Positions 54,101 through 63,876 of a DNA stretch of 64,000 nt are shown here, piece by piece. Source of the stretch: Taeniopygia guttata. Its lineage: Eukaryota; Chordata; Aves; Passeriformes; Estrildidae. The stretch's first letter is position 1. Each line of letters starts with the position of its first letter. The stretch lies in assembly GCF_048771995.1 (NCBI RefSeq), contig NC_133027.1, positions 9,358,001-9,422,000 of the forward strand, read 5' to 3'. Below the pieces are notes generated by a model. The model saw only the letters and a list, made by a program, of their open reading frames with translations. It did not search any database and was not told the DNA's origin. Both the position numbers and the translations under genes were made by a program.

Positions 54101-57100
54101 GCATTTCTACAAGAATACGCCACTTTTTGAAAAAACATAATTGCCATTTTCCGGTACTCAGCATCCCACAAGTGTGCCAGTGATTTTGTTTACTTTACCT
54201 ACAAGTCCCTTTGTTTATGAAATAAGAGGTAGAAACATTGAAACAGTTCCACGATACCAAAAATACTTTCAATAAATTTTGATGAATTAGTGCTTGAAAG
54301 TGTTGACATTAAAGTTTGATCATTACATTTCTCTCTAAAACTGAAGTCAGGACATTGATATAAGCATGTAAGTAAGCTCAGTATCTTGGGCAGAGGAGGA
54401 AATCATGAAAATTCCTGTATATGCATTATGAACTTAGTTTCTAACAGAGTTATCTTTATTTTCCAGTGAAGGCCGGGTCAGACACAACTTGAATAAAAAC
54501 AGTTTTGTAATTGACATTCCACTGCCATTTGCGGGAAAATCATCTGATGAGATATGGATGCCGAAGACTGTTAAAACACCTCCTCTGGTAGTGGAGTCCA
54601 TGGGAATAAGTGTGCCATCTCAAGAATACAGAATCCCATCATTTACTGTTCCAAAATCCTATCCTTTCCGTGTGCCTTTGCTGGGCAAGTTAGAGGTCTC
54701 TGCTAATGTGTACAGCAACTATTACAACTGGACAGCCGCCTACACCGTGACTAACAGCACCTCAGAGAGAGCAACCAGCGTGAAAGCTACCTATAACACA
54801 AATGCTGATTCAGTTTTTGAGCTGCTTTCCTTCAGTGTGCAAGGTAAGAATGTTTACTAATACTGCAATGTTTGCAAACCTGCTTTAATTATTTTGTATC
54901 CCTATATATCAGGTACAGTACATTCATTTGCCTGCACTTATTTAAAGACAGGTGTTGTGTGACCTCGAATCACTTTCCCTTTGATTTTAAAGATATTACA
55001 TGTGTCTGTTTATTCAGACTCTGAAGGTGAAGTCAGTTTAATTCAGTAAAGACTCTTACAGTCCATGTTTTCTTGGTTGTTCCTTACTGAAGAAAATGTC
55101 CTTCAAAACTGAAAGCTTGATTCTACAAATACTTGTGCAGCTGGTAAATCAACTGTTTTCAAAATCAGGGGTGCAAGTGTATAGGTATATGTATACCCAC
55201 AATTTATTTTTCAGTCTATTAATATGAGTATATATGTATATAAAATTGTCTTATCTTTTTTATGTCCATATATTGCCATAATACAGTTATCTTTAAGTTA
55301 GTTCCCCTAAAAATTGCAGTTTGGGTTCTCAAACAGCAAAATCTGATTTCATTTTCTTCTAAACTCCTCACCATAACTGAGGCATGATAAACACTAAAAT
55401 CTATGAATGTTAAATATGGGCTATTCTTGAGTCCATCTTCTTAATTTAAGTTTAAATTATGACATAATTTTATGTCATTTCACATTATTATATTTAGTAG
55501 TCTAGCGTAGAAACTCAATTTATTTGTAATTCAAAAATTTAATTTCAAATATTAAAATAGGAGCTATTTTTACTGAAATAGTCAGTACTTTCCAAAGCAC
55601 TTAGGCCTTTAAAACAAAATGTCATAACAGTAATTGCAATTCAAGCAGTGGCATAGAAGTTCAGTGGCATCAGACAAGTTCCCAAAGATGAAAAGGTGTA
55701 GACACACTTACCTTTTATCTCTTTTTTCCTATTTAAGGTTCTGGAGAAGCATCATATAACAGAAATGGATTCATCTGTGCATATGAAAATCACCTGAAGC
55801 ACAGAGTCTTAACATCAGTTTTTAAGCTGTCTGGCAGAAAGAGTTATGAACCTATTCCACTTACAAACTACACCTTATCACTTACAGCATCAAGTACTCT
55901 GGGTCCTCAGCTTTCATTTTCCAGTGATATTGTTTCTGAAAAGATAAATAACATGAATACCAATAATGTCAAAATAGAAGGGCAGCTGGAAGTGGCTTCA
56001 GTGTTTGCAAGAAGCATTTACACTTTGTCTACCACATACAATGAAAAGAGACGGGTTTTAGAAGGCAAATCAAATCTGAAGCTGGATTCTTCTCACCTTC
56101 AGGCTACCAATCAGATATCTGGCAGATACAGTGATGGTTCTTTTTCCATTACTTCAGTTTCTGATGTACAAAATGGGCTATTAAAGAACACAGCTTCACT
56201 GAAGTGTGAAAACAGTCAACTGAAAATGTCATCTGAAACCAACGGGAAGTATCAACATACTGCAGGTGTCAATAAGCTTGAAATAGTTTTGTCAAAGAAG
56301 ATGGCAGCACTTCGATCCGAATACCAAGCCACTTACAAGCAAATCCAGTATTTTGCCGTGTTTGCAGGTTCTCTCAATTCCCAGGACCTTGTTTTCAACA
56401 CTGATATCTCCCTGACTGATCAGAAGTATCGAGCTGCGCATAAGTCATCACTCAATGTCAATCGATATGGTCTAGCCAGCAGCGCAACCACCAACGTGCA
56501 GTTTAGTCCCTTGGCAATGCAGAGTGAAATTAATGCCAAACTCGACACTGCTGGAGGTTCCATGTCACTGTCCTCTTCTGGGCGCTATGGGAAAAACAAT
56601 GCAAAATTCAATGTAGGTGGAAGAGTGAGCCTAACAGAAATAACACTGGGAAGTGAATATCAGAGTACAGTTCTGGGTATGGACAACAAACATATTTTAA
56701 ATTTCAGAGTTAATAGAGAAGGACTCAAGTTTTCAAATAATTTGCAGGGATCATTCAAAGAGATAAAGTTGGAGTACACAAATGATTTGAATATTCCAGG
56801 CTTATCCTTAACATTTGTTTCAAAATTAGACAACAGCTTTGGCTTTGACAAGTTCCACAAACATGTTTTTGACCTTCAACTGGAGCCTAGCTCACTAACA
56901 GCTAAACTGAGCAATAATCTTAAATACACTAAAACGGAAGTTTCCAACAAAGCAGAACTCCTTCTCGAGCCTCTGAAAATGAACTTGGGTGGCAATGTCA
57001 GAGGAGCCCATGAAGCAGATGAAATAAGGCACACCTACACCCTTACATGTGCTGGTCTAACTGCAGACCTGAAAACAGACACCGTGGCAAACATTCAAGG

Positions 57101-60100
57101 CGCAGCAGTGAGTCACAGAGTTCATCTGGATGTGGCAGGACTTTCCTCCTCAGTTACCATGAACACAAACTGTGATTCCAAACCTCTCCGTTTCAGCAAT
57201 GCTGTGCGTTCCACTATGGCCCCATTTGTCATCACAGCTGACGTACACACCAATGCTAATGGAAAGCTGGTTGCTGTGGGTGAGCACACAGGAGACTTGT
57301 ACAGCAAATTGCTGTTTAAAGCAGAGCCTCTTGCTTTCACTTTCTCCCATGATTACAGAGGCTCTACCAGCCATAGCTTGAAGTCTAGAGGAAGGTACAC
57401 TACCCTACTTGACAACAAAGTTCATATGCTTTTTACTCCATCAGAGCAGTCAAGTGCTTGGAAATTGAAAAGTCAGCTAAACAATAATGTATATTCACAA
57501 GATTTCAGCGCTTACAATAATGCAGAAAAGATTGGTGTGGAACTTAATGGAAGAGCTTTAGCAGATCTCTCTGTAATGGACACATCAGTCATACTACCAT
57601 TAACATATGAAGAAGTTAATTTAATTGATGTATTGGGTCTCAGGAGCAGCATATCGGAGCCTCAAGAATTCAGCATCTCTGGCTTTGTGAAGTATGACAA
57701 AAATAAAGATATGCATGTTATTAGCCTACCCTTCCTGGAAAATTTGCCAGTTTACTTTGAAAAACTCAGAGGCACCATTCTATCCACTCTGCAGGCCATA
57801 CAAAGTTATCTGAAGAACATAGACATAGAACAACATATGAAAAAATACAAGGCAACTTTGAACAAACTGCCAGAGGACATTAACGATTACATGGACAAAT
57901 TAGATATCAAAGGCAAAGTTAGCAGCATGAAAAATAATTTTGTTGCTTTAACAAAGGACTACAGAATAACATCTGATGATCTCCAAATTATGCTGGAAAA
58001 AGCCCTGGACAATCTTCAAGAAATACTGTCTCAGCTGCAGATCTATTTGATAAAAGTTGAGCAGTACATCAAGGACAGTTATGAGCAGTACGACATTAAC
58101 ACACTTATTGCACAGCTTCTTGATCAAATAATTGAAACACTGACAGCTCTAGATAACAAATATCAGGTAAGAACAACTGTAATCAACATCATTGAAAAAT
58201 TGCAGGTTTTTTTCCAACAATATGATCTTAACAAAATCGGAAGCAGCACTTTGGCTTGGATTAAAAATTTTGATGATGAGTATGGGATTACAGCTAAAAT
58301 TCAGGAAAACCTAGAATTACTCAAGATTCATATTCAGAATATCGATGTCAGAAGCGTTGCGGAAAATTTGAAGCGACAGATTAAAGAGTTTGATGCTAAA
58401 GAATGTTTAGAAAAATTTAAGCGATCTTTGCCAATCAAAAAAATCAATGAAATTATTGAACAAATCAAAGACTTTATTCTGAATTGGATAGAGGAATATG
58501 AATTATCTGAGAAGATCAGTGCTTTCCGGGGTCATATGCACAAATTGATTATAAAATATGAAATTGATAAGCAGATATATTTTTTAATTGACAGAATGAT
58601 AGAACTGCTTAAAACGTACAGAATAAAAGAAACAGTCCAGAAACTGACCATCTACCTGCAAAATGTTGATGTGAAGTCATGCTTTGATAAAGTTGTTGCT
58701 TTTGTTGATGATGCTGTCAAGAAAGTGCAAACCTTTGATTATGAAAAGATGATAAAGCAAGTCAACAAGTTCCTTGATGTGATTATTAAAAAGCTCAAGG
58801 CTTTTGATTATGACCAATTTGTAGACGACACAAATAACAAAATTCGAGAAGTGACTCAAAAAATAAATGAGGAACTCAGAAATCTAGAACTTCCACAGAA
58901 AGCCGAAGCACTGAAACAGTATATAAGAGATTTAAGATCTGTGATTTCAAAATACATGGAACAACTAAAGGACACGAATCTTGCTGCAGTAATTAACTGG
59001 CTCAGGGAGCTCATAGACTCAACAACATTTGCTAATCTCAAAGCCAAGGTAAATGAATATCTGGAAGACCTGCGAGAGAGGATTTCTGAAATGGATATTT
59101 CTCAGGAACTCCAGTGGTGTCTTCAGAAGATAAGCCAATTCTACAATTCAGTTGTTGCATACATCTCTCACCAATGGAACACAGCTTCCAAAAAAATCAC
59201 TGCATTGGCTGAAGAGTATGATCTAAAAAATTGGGCTGAAAATGTAAAACAGTTTGTTGAAACTGGATTTAAAGTCCCTGAAATCAGGGCAGTTATAGTC
59301 ACTATACCTGCCTTTGAGGTTAGTCTCCGAAGTCTTCAGGAAGCAACATTTCGAACACCAGAATTCATTGTCCCACTGACTGATCTCCGTATCCCCTCCT
59401 ATGAGATCAATATTAAGAGACTAAAAGACGTGAAAATCCCAATGAAATTTACTACCCCAGAATTTAAAATTCTAAATACCTTTCAAATTCCTTCCTTCAC
59501 AATTGACTTGATTGAAGTTAAGCTTCTGATTGTGAGAACAATAGACAAATTCATGTCTGCAGAATTTCAGTTCCCATCTATCGATGTCTATTTGAAAGAT
59601 CTGAAGATGAGAGATATGGCTTTTTCTGACATTTCTTTCCCAGAAATACACATGCCTCAGTTTCAAATACCAGAATTATTGATTCCAAAGCTAAATCTAA
59701 ATCAGCTCCGTATTCCTAACGTGAAGATACCAGAGTTCCAGCTCCCACGTATTCCACATACTGTGACTGTTCCTACATTTGGCAAGTTGTCTGGTGCTTT
59801 CAGAGTCACCTCTCCATTCTTCACACTGTCTACACAAGCTGAGCTTCGTAATACCACAACATCTGCAAACAGTCCAGAATTTGTTACCTCCATTTCAGCT
59901 CAAACAACATCCAAATTAGACTTCCTAGTTTTTAGTGTTATTGCAGATTCGCGTTTCCTGGCCCCTGACATGAAGCAGCTGAACCTTAAAAATGCCATGA
60001 AAGTCAGCCATAGGTTCCTTAAAGTTGATCACACCAATGAAGTTGTATTTTTAGGGACCTCGGTAGAAGGAGAAGCTGAAACTAGAGCAAACTTAAATAC

Positions 60101-63100
60101 AAAGAAAAATTCAGTAGAGCTACAGAATAACTTCATGGTCAAGCTGCAAAGAAAAATTTGGATGCAGAGTGGAATGGTATATTCTCACAGACTGAATATT
60201 CCACAAGCTGATTTCTCCAGCCAGGCTGATCTGATCAATAACATGACAACAGAGGTAGAAGCAGGATACATATCATTTACTTCTGCTGGTAAAGGAAACT
60301 GGAAATGGACTTCACCTAATTTCTCCGATGAAGGCACTCATGACTCACATGCCACTTTCAAGATTGAAGGCCCCAGTATTACATTTTCTGCCAACAACAG
60401 AATAAATGCTAAGTACCTGAAAGTCAACCAAGCTATGAAATATGAATGTCATTCCTTAATGTCTGCAGTGCTTCAGATTCAGTCTGAAATTGAGTCACAG
60501 CGTGTGGGACGTAGCCTTCTGAATGTGCAAGGCACAGGAGAGCTTCTAGAAATGAAAGTAGAATTAACAGGCTCTCACAATGCTCGGCTCCATGGACGGA
60601 TTACTGGAACTGTAAATAATGAGCTTTCCTTCATTGCAAACCTTTCTGAAATTCATCTTGCAGCAAACAATGATGGAAATGTGAAAATCAGCTTCCCAAT
60701 GAAACTAACTGGCAAAATTGACTTCCTGAATAACTATGGCTTTACCCTCAGTCCTTCTGTACATCAAGTCAACTGGCAAGCTACTGGCAGATTCAATCAG
60801 TACAGGTATTTCCATAATATATCTGCTGGCAGCAATGATGACAGAATTGAAGCTCATATCGAAATGAATGGAGATGCCAATCTGGACTTCCTAAACATTC
60901 CTCTAAGCATTCCTCAGATTCAGATTCCCTACACTGGAATCAGAACTCCTCAGTTGAAAGATTATTCACTGTGGGAACAAGTAGGCCTGAAGGAATTATT
61001 GAAGACAACAAGACAATCCTTTGATTTAAATTTTAATGCTCAGTATGAGAAAAACAAAGACATGCATGCAATCCCACTTCCTTTAGCAAAAGTGTATGAA
61101 GTACTTAATAAGAACATCCTTTTATTCAACAAGCATTTTGAGAAAGGGAGAAATACAGCTTTAGATTTTCTTACAAAGTCATATAATGAAGCCAAAACAA
61201 AACTGGACAAATACAAAATACAAACATCACTGAACAAAATACCACGGACCCTCACGATTCCAGGATACACCATTCCAGTTGTGAATATTGAAGTTTCTCC
61301 TTTCACTGCTGAGATGCCAGCCTTTGGTTTCACGCTTCCAAAAGAAATAAGCACAAGGGGATTTACAGTCCCAATAATTGGCTTTTCAGTTCCATCTTAC
61401 ACATTAGTTGTACCTTCTTTTGAGCTTCCAGTCCTTCATATCCCCCAGGATCTACGCACTCTAAAGCTTCCTAGATTCAGAATCAACAGCTCAGCAAACA
61501 ATATCTTAGTTCCTGCCATGGGCAACATTACTTATGATTTCTCATTTAAATCCAGTGTAATCACTTTAACTGCAAATGCTGGGCTTTTCAATCAGACAGA
61601 TATTGTTGGACATCTCAGTGTCTCATCCTCTTCTGTCATTGAGGCTCTGCAATTTAAGCTGGATGGTTCAACAAGTTTGACAAGAAAAAGGGGATTGAAG
61701 CTGGCCACAGCATTGTCCCTGAGTAATAACAAATATCTAGGAGGAAACCATGATAGCACTATTACTCTCTTAAAGAGGATCATGGAAGCTTCCGTGGCAA
61801 CAAATATAGAATTTGACACACCAGTTTTAAAACTGAATTTCAGCCAAGAACTTTCTGGAAATACAAAATCTAAACCCACTCTTTCCTCAGGGATAAAATT
61901 AATATATGATTTTAATACTCCCAAATATGGTACCAGTGCTAAGGGAGAAATTGCTCACAAATTTGCTTTAGAGACCCTTACATATTACATATCAGTAGAA
62001 TCTTCTACAACTGGGGATATTGATGGAGTATTTTACACTGGAAATGCATTTTCTGGGAGTGTAGACCACGAGGCAAATGCCTATTTAAATGCTAATGGAG
62101 CTCGGTCATCCCTCAGATTTGAGGCCCACTCTAAAGCAGATGGACTCTGGGTCATTGAAATCAAAGAATTACTTGCAGTTGAAGCATCTGCCCGTCGTAT
62201 TTATGCAGTCTGGGAGCACAATGGGAAGAATTATGCACGATGTACATCTTCTTTCACAACAACAGGGACTCAGAAATGCAAAGCAACCTTAGAGCTGGCT
62301 CCTTGGGATGTATCAGCAGATCTTCAGATTCAAGCCATTCAGCCAAATCCCTACATGGGCATGGTATCAGTTAATGAGGCTGTTGTAGTGAAAATCAGTC
62401 CTGCAAACCAGAAAGCTGGCTGGAAGGGTGAAGGCCAAATTCACTCACTATCTCTCAGTCATGATATGCAGTTATCAAATGAAAACTCAGAGGCAAAATT
62501 TGTTATTTCTGGATCTTTGGAAGGATACATGGACTTCCTCAAAGTCGTCAAGTGTCCCATTTCTGAGAAGAGCTTGTGGGATATTTTGAAGCTGGATGTC
62601 ACTACCAGTGCTGACAGGAAACAGTACATTAATGGCTCGGCGTCCCTCGTGTACACCAAGAGTGAGGATGGTTACTTTTTCCCCATACCTGTGAATAAGC
62701 TGACCGATGGCTTCACTGTCACTGTTCCTGGGTTACATCTAAAGGCTCCAAGCCCTGTCCTCAGCACTCCAGAGTTCAGCCTTCCTTTCACCACTCTCCA
62801 GGTCCCAGCATACACCGTTGACTTGCGCAACATAAAAATCCCACAGACACTAAGCTCAATGCCATTTGATGTCCATTTACCCACACTGCCAAAACTAAGA
62901 TTCCCCAGAGTGGATGTAGGAGCAAATTATATTACATTAGAAGAATATAAAATGCCATTTTTTGAGGTGACAATACCTGAATACCAAATAACTATGTCTC
63001 AATTCACTTTACCAAAGAATGTTTCATTTGGCAGTTTCTCTGTAGATCTAGATGAAGTAACTAATAAAATTGCAGATTTTGAAATGCCTACAATTACCAT

Positions 63101-63876
63101 TCCTGAACAGAAAATTGAGATCCCCCCTCTGAAAATATCCTTGCCTGCTGGAATTTACATCCCATCATTTGGTGCCTTGACTGGATCTTTCAAAGTTGTT
63201 TCCCCTTTGTACAATGTCACCTGGAGAACAGACTTGACAAATAATAAGGACTCTTTTGAACATTCCATTGACTCTACCTGCAGCTCAACATTGCAATTCT
63301 TGGAATATGACCTGAATGGTAAGACATTAAAATTCTATATGCCATGATTTTGAGGGAAAAAATTATTGTAGACTAGGCTTTTCCAGATATTTTTTCCCCA
63401 AGGCTTTGCATATGAAGGTATTTCTGTCTATTTAGCATTGAGGTAAAATGACACTTCTTTTATCAGCAGTGGCATTTTTCCATAAATTACTGTCAGAGTC
63501 CCAGTCTGCCACCCTGCAGGCTAATGACTATATATATATATGTGTGTTACATCCATGTTGAGATATAATGTGAGTTTTAAAATTCTCCAGTCAAACAAAT
63601 GTTTTGATGTTGTTTTATTTGGGACATTATGGGCATTCAGTTTCTTGAAACATAATTTGACATATCAGTGAAATACCCCACAACTGGCCATCTAACATAC
63701 AACTGGATATGTCTTTTGCATTTTTTGTTGGTAATACACACATTTGAAATCTTTTTCACAGTTGTTTCGAACTATGAATATAAAGAAGGCGTGTTTGTTA
63801 TGAAGATAACTGGCAGCTTTTCACATCGTGACCTGAGTGCAAACTACCAGGAGAATCTAACTATTTCAGGAGTTCG
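33092..63876 (+). CDS. APOB: Apolipoprotein B-100, exons 1-27 (3' end outside window)
   Basis: Scaffold protein of VLDL and LDL, secreted by liver and gut, loaded with lipid in the ER by microsomal triglyceride transfer protein and cleared through LDL-receptor-family proteins. In birds it also delivers lipid to oocytes. The 27 exons found join in frame to 11,891 coding bases (about 3,963 residues); the human precursor has 4,563, so the C-terminal exons lie beyond 64000. A roughly 19-residue signal peptide leads into the lipid-transfer N-terminal module (about residues 20-930) with all 14 human disulfide cysteines matched. Then come amphipathic beta-strand regions, a helical region (about 2050-2580), a second beta region, and Site B (TRKRGLK, about residues 3380-3386). 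All introns are GT-AG and the phases are consistent throughout. The human edited glutamine codon is AAA here. The identification is certain; individual boundaries are read by eye. Confidence 0.98.
34129..34160 (+). repeat. Tandem TTTAATTGTA repeat in intron 1
   Basis: About three units of a 10-base repeat, the last one degenerate. Slippage product. Confidence 0.75.
34527..34565 (+). CDS. APOB: APOB exon 2
   Basis: A 39-base micro-exon between CTACAG and GTAAGT, the same size I recall for human exon 2. Encodes the mature N-terminus ([13 protein letters not shown]), including the first conserved cysteine (human Cys12). Confidence 0.9.
37163..37278 (+). CDS. APOB: APOB exon 3
   Basis: 116 bases, residues 33-71. 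Reads [19 protein letters not shown], closely matching human. Contains the counterpart of Cys51 (ITCK). Starts the vitellogenin-like lipid-transfer module. Donor GTAGGC. Confidence 0.95.
38132..38277 (+). CDS. APOB: APOB exon 4
   Basis: 146 bases, residues 72-120. Reads [13 protein letters not shown] with counterparts of human Cys61 and Cys70. Acceptor TTTTCAG, donor GTAAGC. Confidence 0.95.
39282..39435 (+). CDS. APOB: APOB exon 5
   Basis: 154 bases, residues 120-171. Contains [20 protein letters not shown] then ISALLVP, a well-conserved beta-barrel segment of the lipid-transfer module. Donor GTAGGT. Confidence 0.95.
39619..39774 (+). CDS. APOB: APOB exon 6
   Basis: 156 bases, residues 172-223. 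Begins [11 protein letters not shown]; counterparts of Cys159 and Cys185 are present. Donor GTAAGT. Confidence 0.95.
40540..40588 (-). repeat. Ancient amniote interspersed repeat, copy C (inverted), intron 6
   Basis: TTTCAGTGGGATTTTTGCCT, the reverse complement of the core seen near 3971 and 15657, followed by GAGAAGAGACTTAAGTCC, which extends the same family pattern. Confidence 0.5.
40750..40874 (+). CDS. APOB: APOB exon 7
   Basis: 125 bases, residues 224-265. Reads [20 protein letters not shown], with counterparts of Cys218 and Cys234. Donor GTAGGT. Confidence 0.95.
41062..41147 (+). CDS. APOB: APOB exon 8
   Basis: 86 bases, residues 265-294. Contains the highly conserved [11 protein letters not shown] segment. 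Donor GTATAG; a 19-base tandem repeat begins shortly downstream in the intron. Confidence 0.93.
41171..41206 (+). repeat. 19-base tandem duplication in intron 8
   Basis: ATAAATACAGGGACAAT at 41171-41187 and again at 41190-41206, 23 bases after the exon 8 donor. Confidence 0.9.
41903..42122 (+). CDS. APOB: APOB exon 9
   Basis: 220 bases, residues 294-367, start of the helical domain of the lipid-transfer module ([14 protein letters not shown]). Acceptor TTTCTAG, donor GTATGT. Confidence 0.93.
42911..43138 (+). CDS. APOB: APOB exon 10
   Basis: 228 bases, residues 367-443. Reads [15 protein letters not shown], counterparts of the human Cys358-Cys363 pair. Alpha-helical repeats. Donor GTAAGC. 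Confidence 0.93.
43309..43426 (+). CDS. APOB: APOB exon 11
   Basis: 118 bases, residues 443-482. Contains [14 protein letters not shown] with the Cys451 counterpart. The following intron is only 162 bases, a multiple of three, and open in this frame. Confidence 0.93.
43475..43514 (+). repeat. AT-rich 25-base-period repeat in intron 11
   Basis: ATATTACATTATATT at 43475-43489 and 43500-43514. It makes up the hydrophobic codons of the open intron 11 frame. Confidence 0.8.
43589..43735 (+). CDS. APOB: APOB exon 12
   Basis: 147 bases, residues 483-531. Begins [15 protein letters not shown]; the Cys486 counterpart is in SLKTCIRNE. Donor GTAAAT. Confidence 0.93.
44045..44340 (+). mobile_element. 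CR1 LINE 3' fragment in APOB intron 12, plus strand
   Basis: Follows the CR1 3' region: ACAGGACAAGGGGAAATGGG, TTAGATTAGACATTAGAAAC, GAGAAGCTGTGGATGTCCCA, TCTGGAAGCGTCCAAGGCCA, then the tail with TTCTGTGATC and GATTCTATG near 44338. Non-coding and 5'-truncated, same strand as APOB. Confidence 0.88.
44468..44520 (+). mobile_element. Second CR1 tail fragment in intron 12
   Basis: About 50 bases resembling a CR1 3' end (ATGGGTCCCTTCCATC then ATATTCTGTGATTAT). Either a separate old insertion or a split part of the neighbouring copy. Confidence 0.55.
44604..44815 (+). CDS. APOB: APOB exon 13
   Basis: 212 bases, residues 532-602. Reads [20 protein letters not shown] and ends near [14 protein letters not shown], as in human. 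Donor GTAAGT. Confidence 0.93.
45155..45392 (+). CDS. APOB: APOB exon 14
   Basis: 238 bases, residues 602-681. Contains [20 protein letters not shown], strongly conserved. Acceptor CCCTAG, donor GTACAA. Confidence 0.95.
45925..46101 (+). CDS. APOB: APOB exon 15
   Basis: 177 bases, residues 682-740. Reads [20 protein letters not shown], near-identical to human. Donor GTACAG. Confidence 0.95.
46393..46584 (+). CDS. APOB: APOB exon 16
   Basis: 192 bases, residues 741-804, exactly 64 codons as in human by my count. Contains [20 protein letters not shown]. Donor GTACGT. Confidence 0.95.
47327..47494 (+). CDS. APOB: APOB exon 17
   Basis: 168 bases, residues 805-860. Contains [19 protein letters not shown], a conserved part of the lipid-binding beta-sheet. 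Donor GTAAGT. Confidence 0.95.
48687..48898 (+). CDS. APOB: APOB exon 18
   Basis: 212 bases, residues 861-931. Contains [19 protein letters not shown]. Lipid-binding beta-sheet region. Donor GTAATG. Confidence 0.95.
49417..49599 (+). CDS. APOB: APOB exon 19
   Basis: 183 bases, residues 931-992. Contains [12 protein letters not shown] and [12 protein letters not shown], whose cysteines match the human Cys939-Cys949 pair. Donor GTAAGT. Confidence 0.95.
49817..49938 (+). CDS. APOB: APOB exon 20
   Basis: 122 bases, residues 992-1033. Reads [20 protein letters not shown]. Donor GTAAGA. Confidence 0.93.
50512..50722 (+). CDS. APOB: APOB exon 21
   Basis: 211 bases, residues 1033-1103. Contains [20 protein letters not shown] and [10 protein letters not shown]. 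Amphipathic beta-strands. Donor GTAACT. Confidence 0.93.
50903..50956. repeat. TA-type microsatellite in intron 21
   Basis: Two ATATATAT blocks separated by about 25 bases. Confidence 0.75.
51957..52132 (+). CDS. APOB: APOB exon 22
   Basis: 176 bases, residues 1103-1162. Contains [20 protein letters not shown]. Acceptor TTTCACAG, donor GTAGGG. Confidence 0.93.
52262..52449 (+). CDS. APOB: APOB exon 23
   Basis: 188 bases, residues 1162-1224. Reads [12 protein letters not shown], then [20 protein letters not shown]. Has one cysteine (KLCSAF) where human lacks one. Donor GTATGG. Confidence 0.93.
52718..52863 (+). CDS. APOB: APOB exon 24
   Basis: 146 bases, residues 1225-1273. Contains [20 protein letters not shown]. 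Donor GTAGGG. Confidence 0.93.
54467..54843 (+). CDS. APOB: APOB exon 25
   Basis: 377 bases, residues 1273-1399. Contains the first proline-rich module ([20 protein letters not shown], then LLGKLEVS) and ends LLSFSVQG. Donor GTAAGA. Confidence 0.95.
55738..63318 (+). CDS. APOB: APOB exon 26 (giant exon)
   Basis: 7,581 bases, residues 1399-3926, open throughout; I recall human exon 26 as 7,572 bases. Begins GSGEASYNR after ATTTAAG. It holds most of the first amphipathic beta region, the helical region (about 57690-59280), and the second beta region with three proline-rich modules. The counterpart of the human editing codon is AAA at 58053-58055 (residue 2171). Site B TRKRGLK is at 61680-61700. 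The counterparts of human Arg3500 (62103-62105) and Arg3531 (62196-62198) are both arginine. Ends LEYDLN before GTAAGA. Confidence 0.98.
63319..63761 (+). other. APOB: APOB intron 26
   Basis: 443 bases, GTAAGA to TTCACAG, with a short TA/TG microsatellite near 63530-63547. Nothing else seen. Confidence 0.85.
63762..63876 (+). CDS. APOB: APOB exon 27 (last exon in window)
   Basis: 115 bases, residues 3926-3964. Reads [14 protein letters not shown], matching human GTFAHRDFSAEYEE. Donor GTAAAG. The coding sequence continues beyond the window. Confidence 0.9.

Larger units (their letters stand above)
49939..55737 (+). other. APOB: APOB introns 20-25
   Basis: Introns at 49939-50511, 50723-51956, 52133-52261, 52450-52717, 52864-54466 and 54844-55737. 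Intron 21 has TA-rich microsatellites near 50903-50956 and a weak ancient-repeat core near 51421-51446. Nothing else recognised. Confidence 0.75.
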
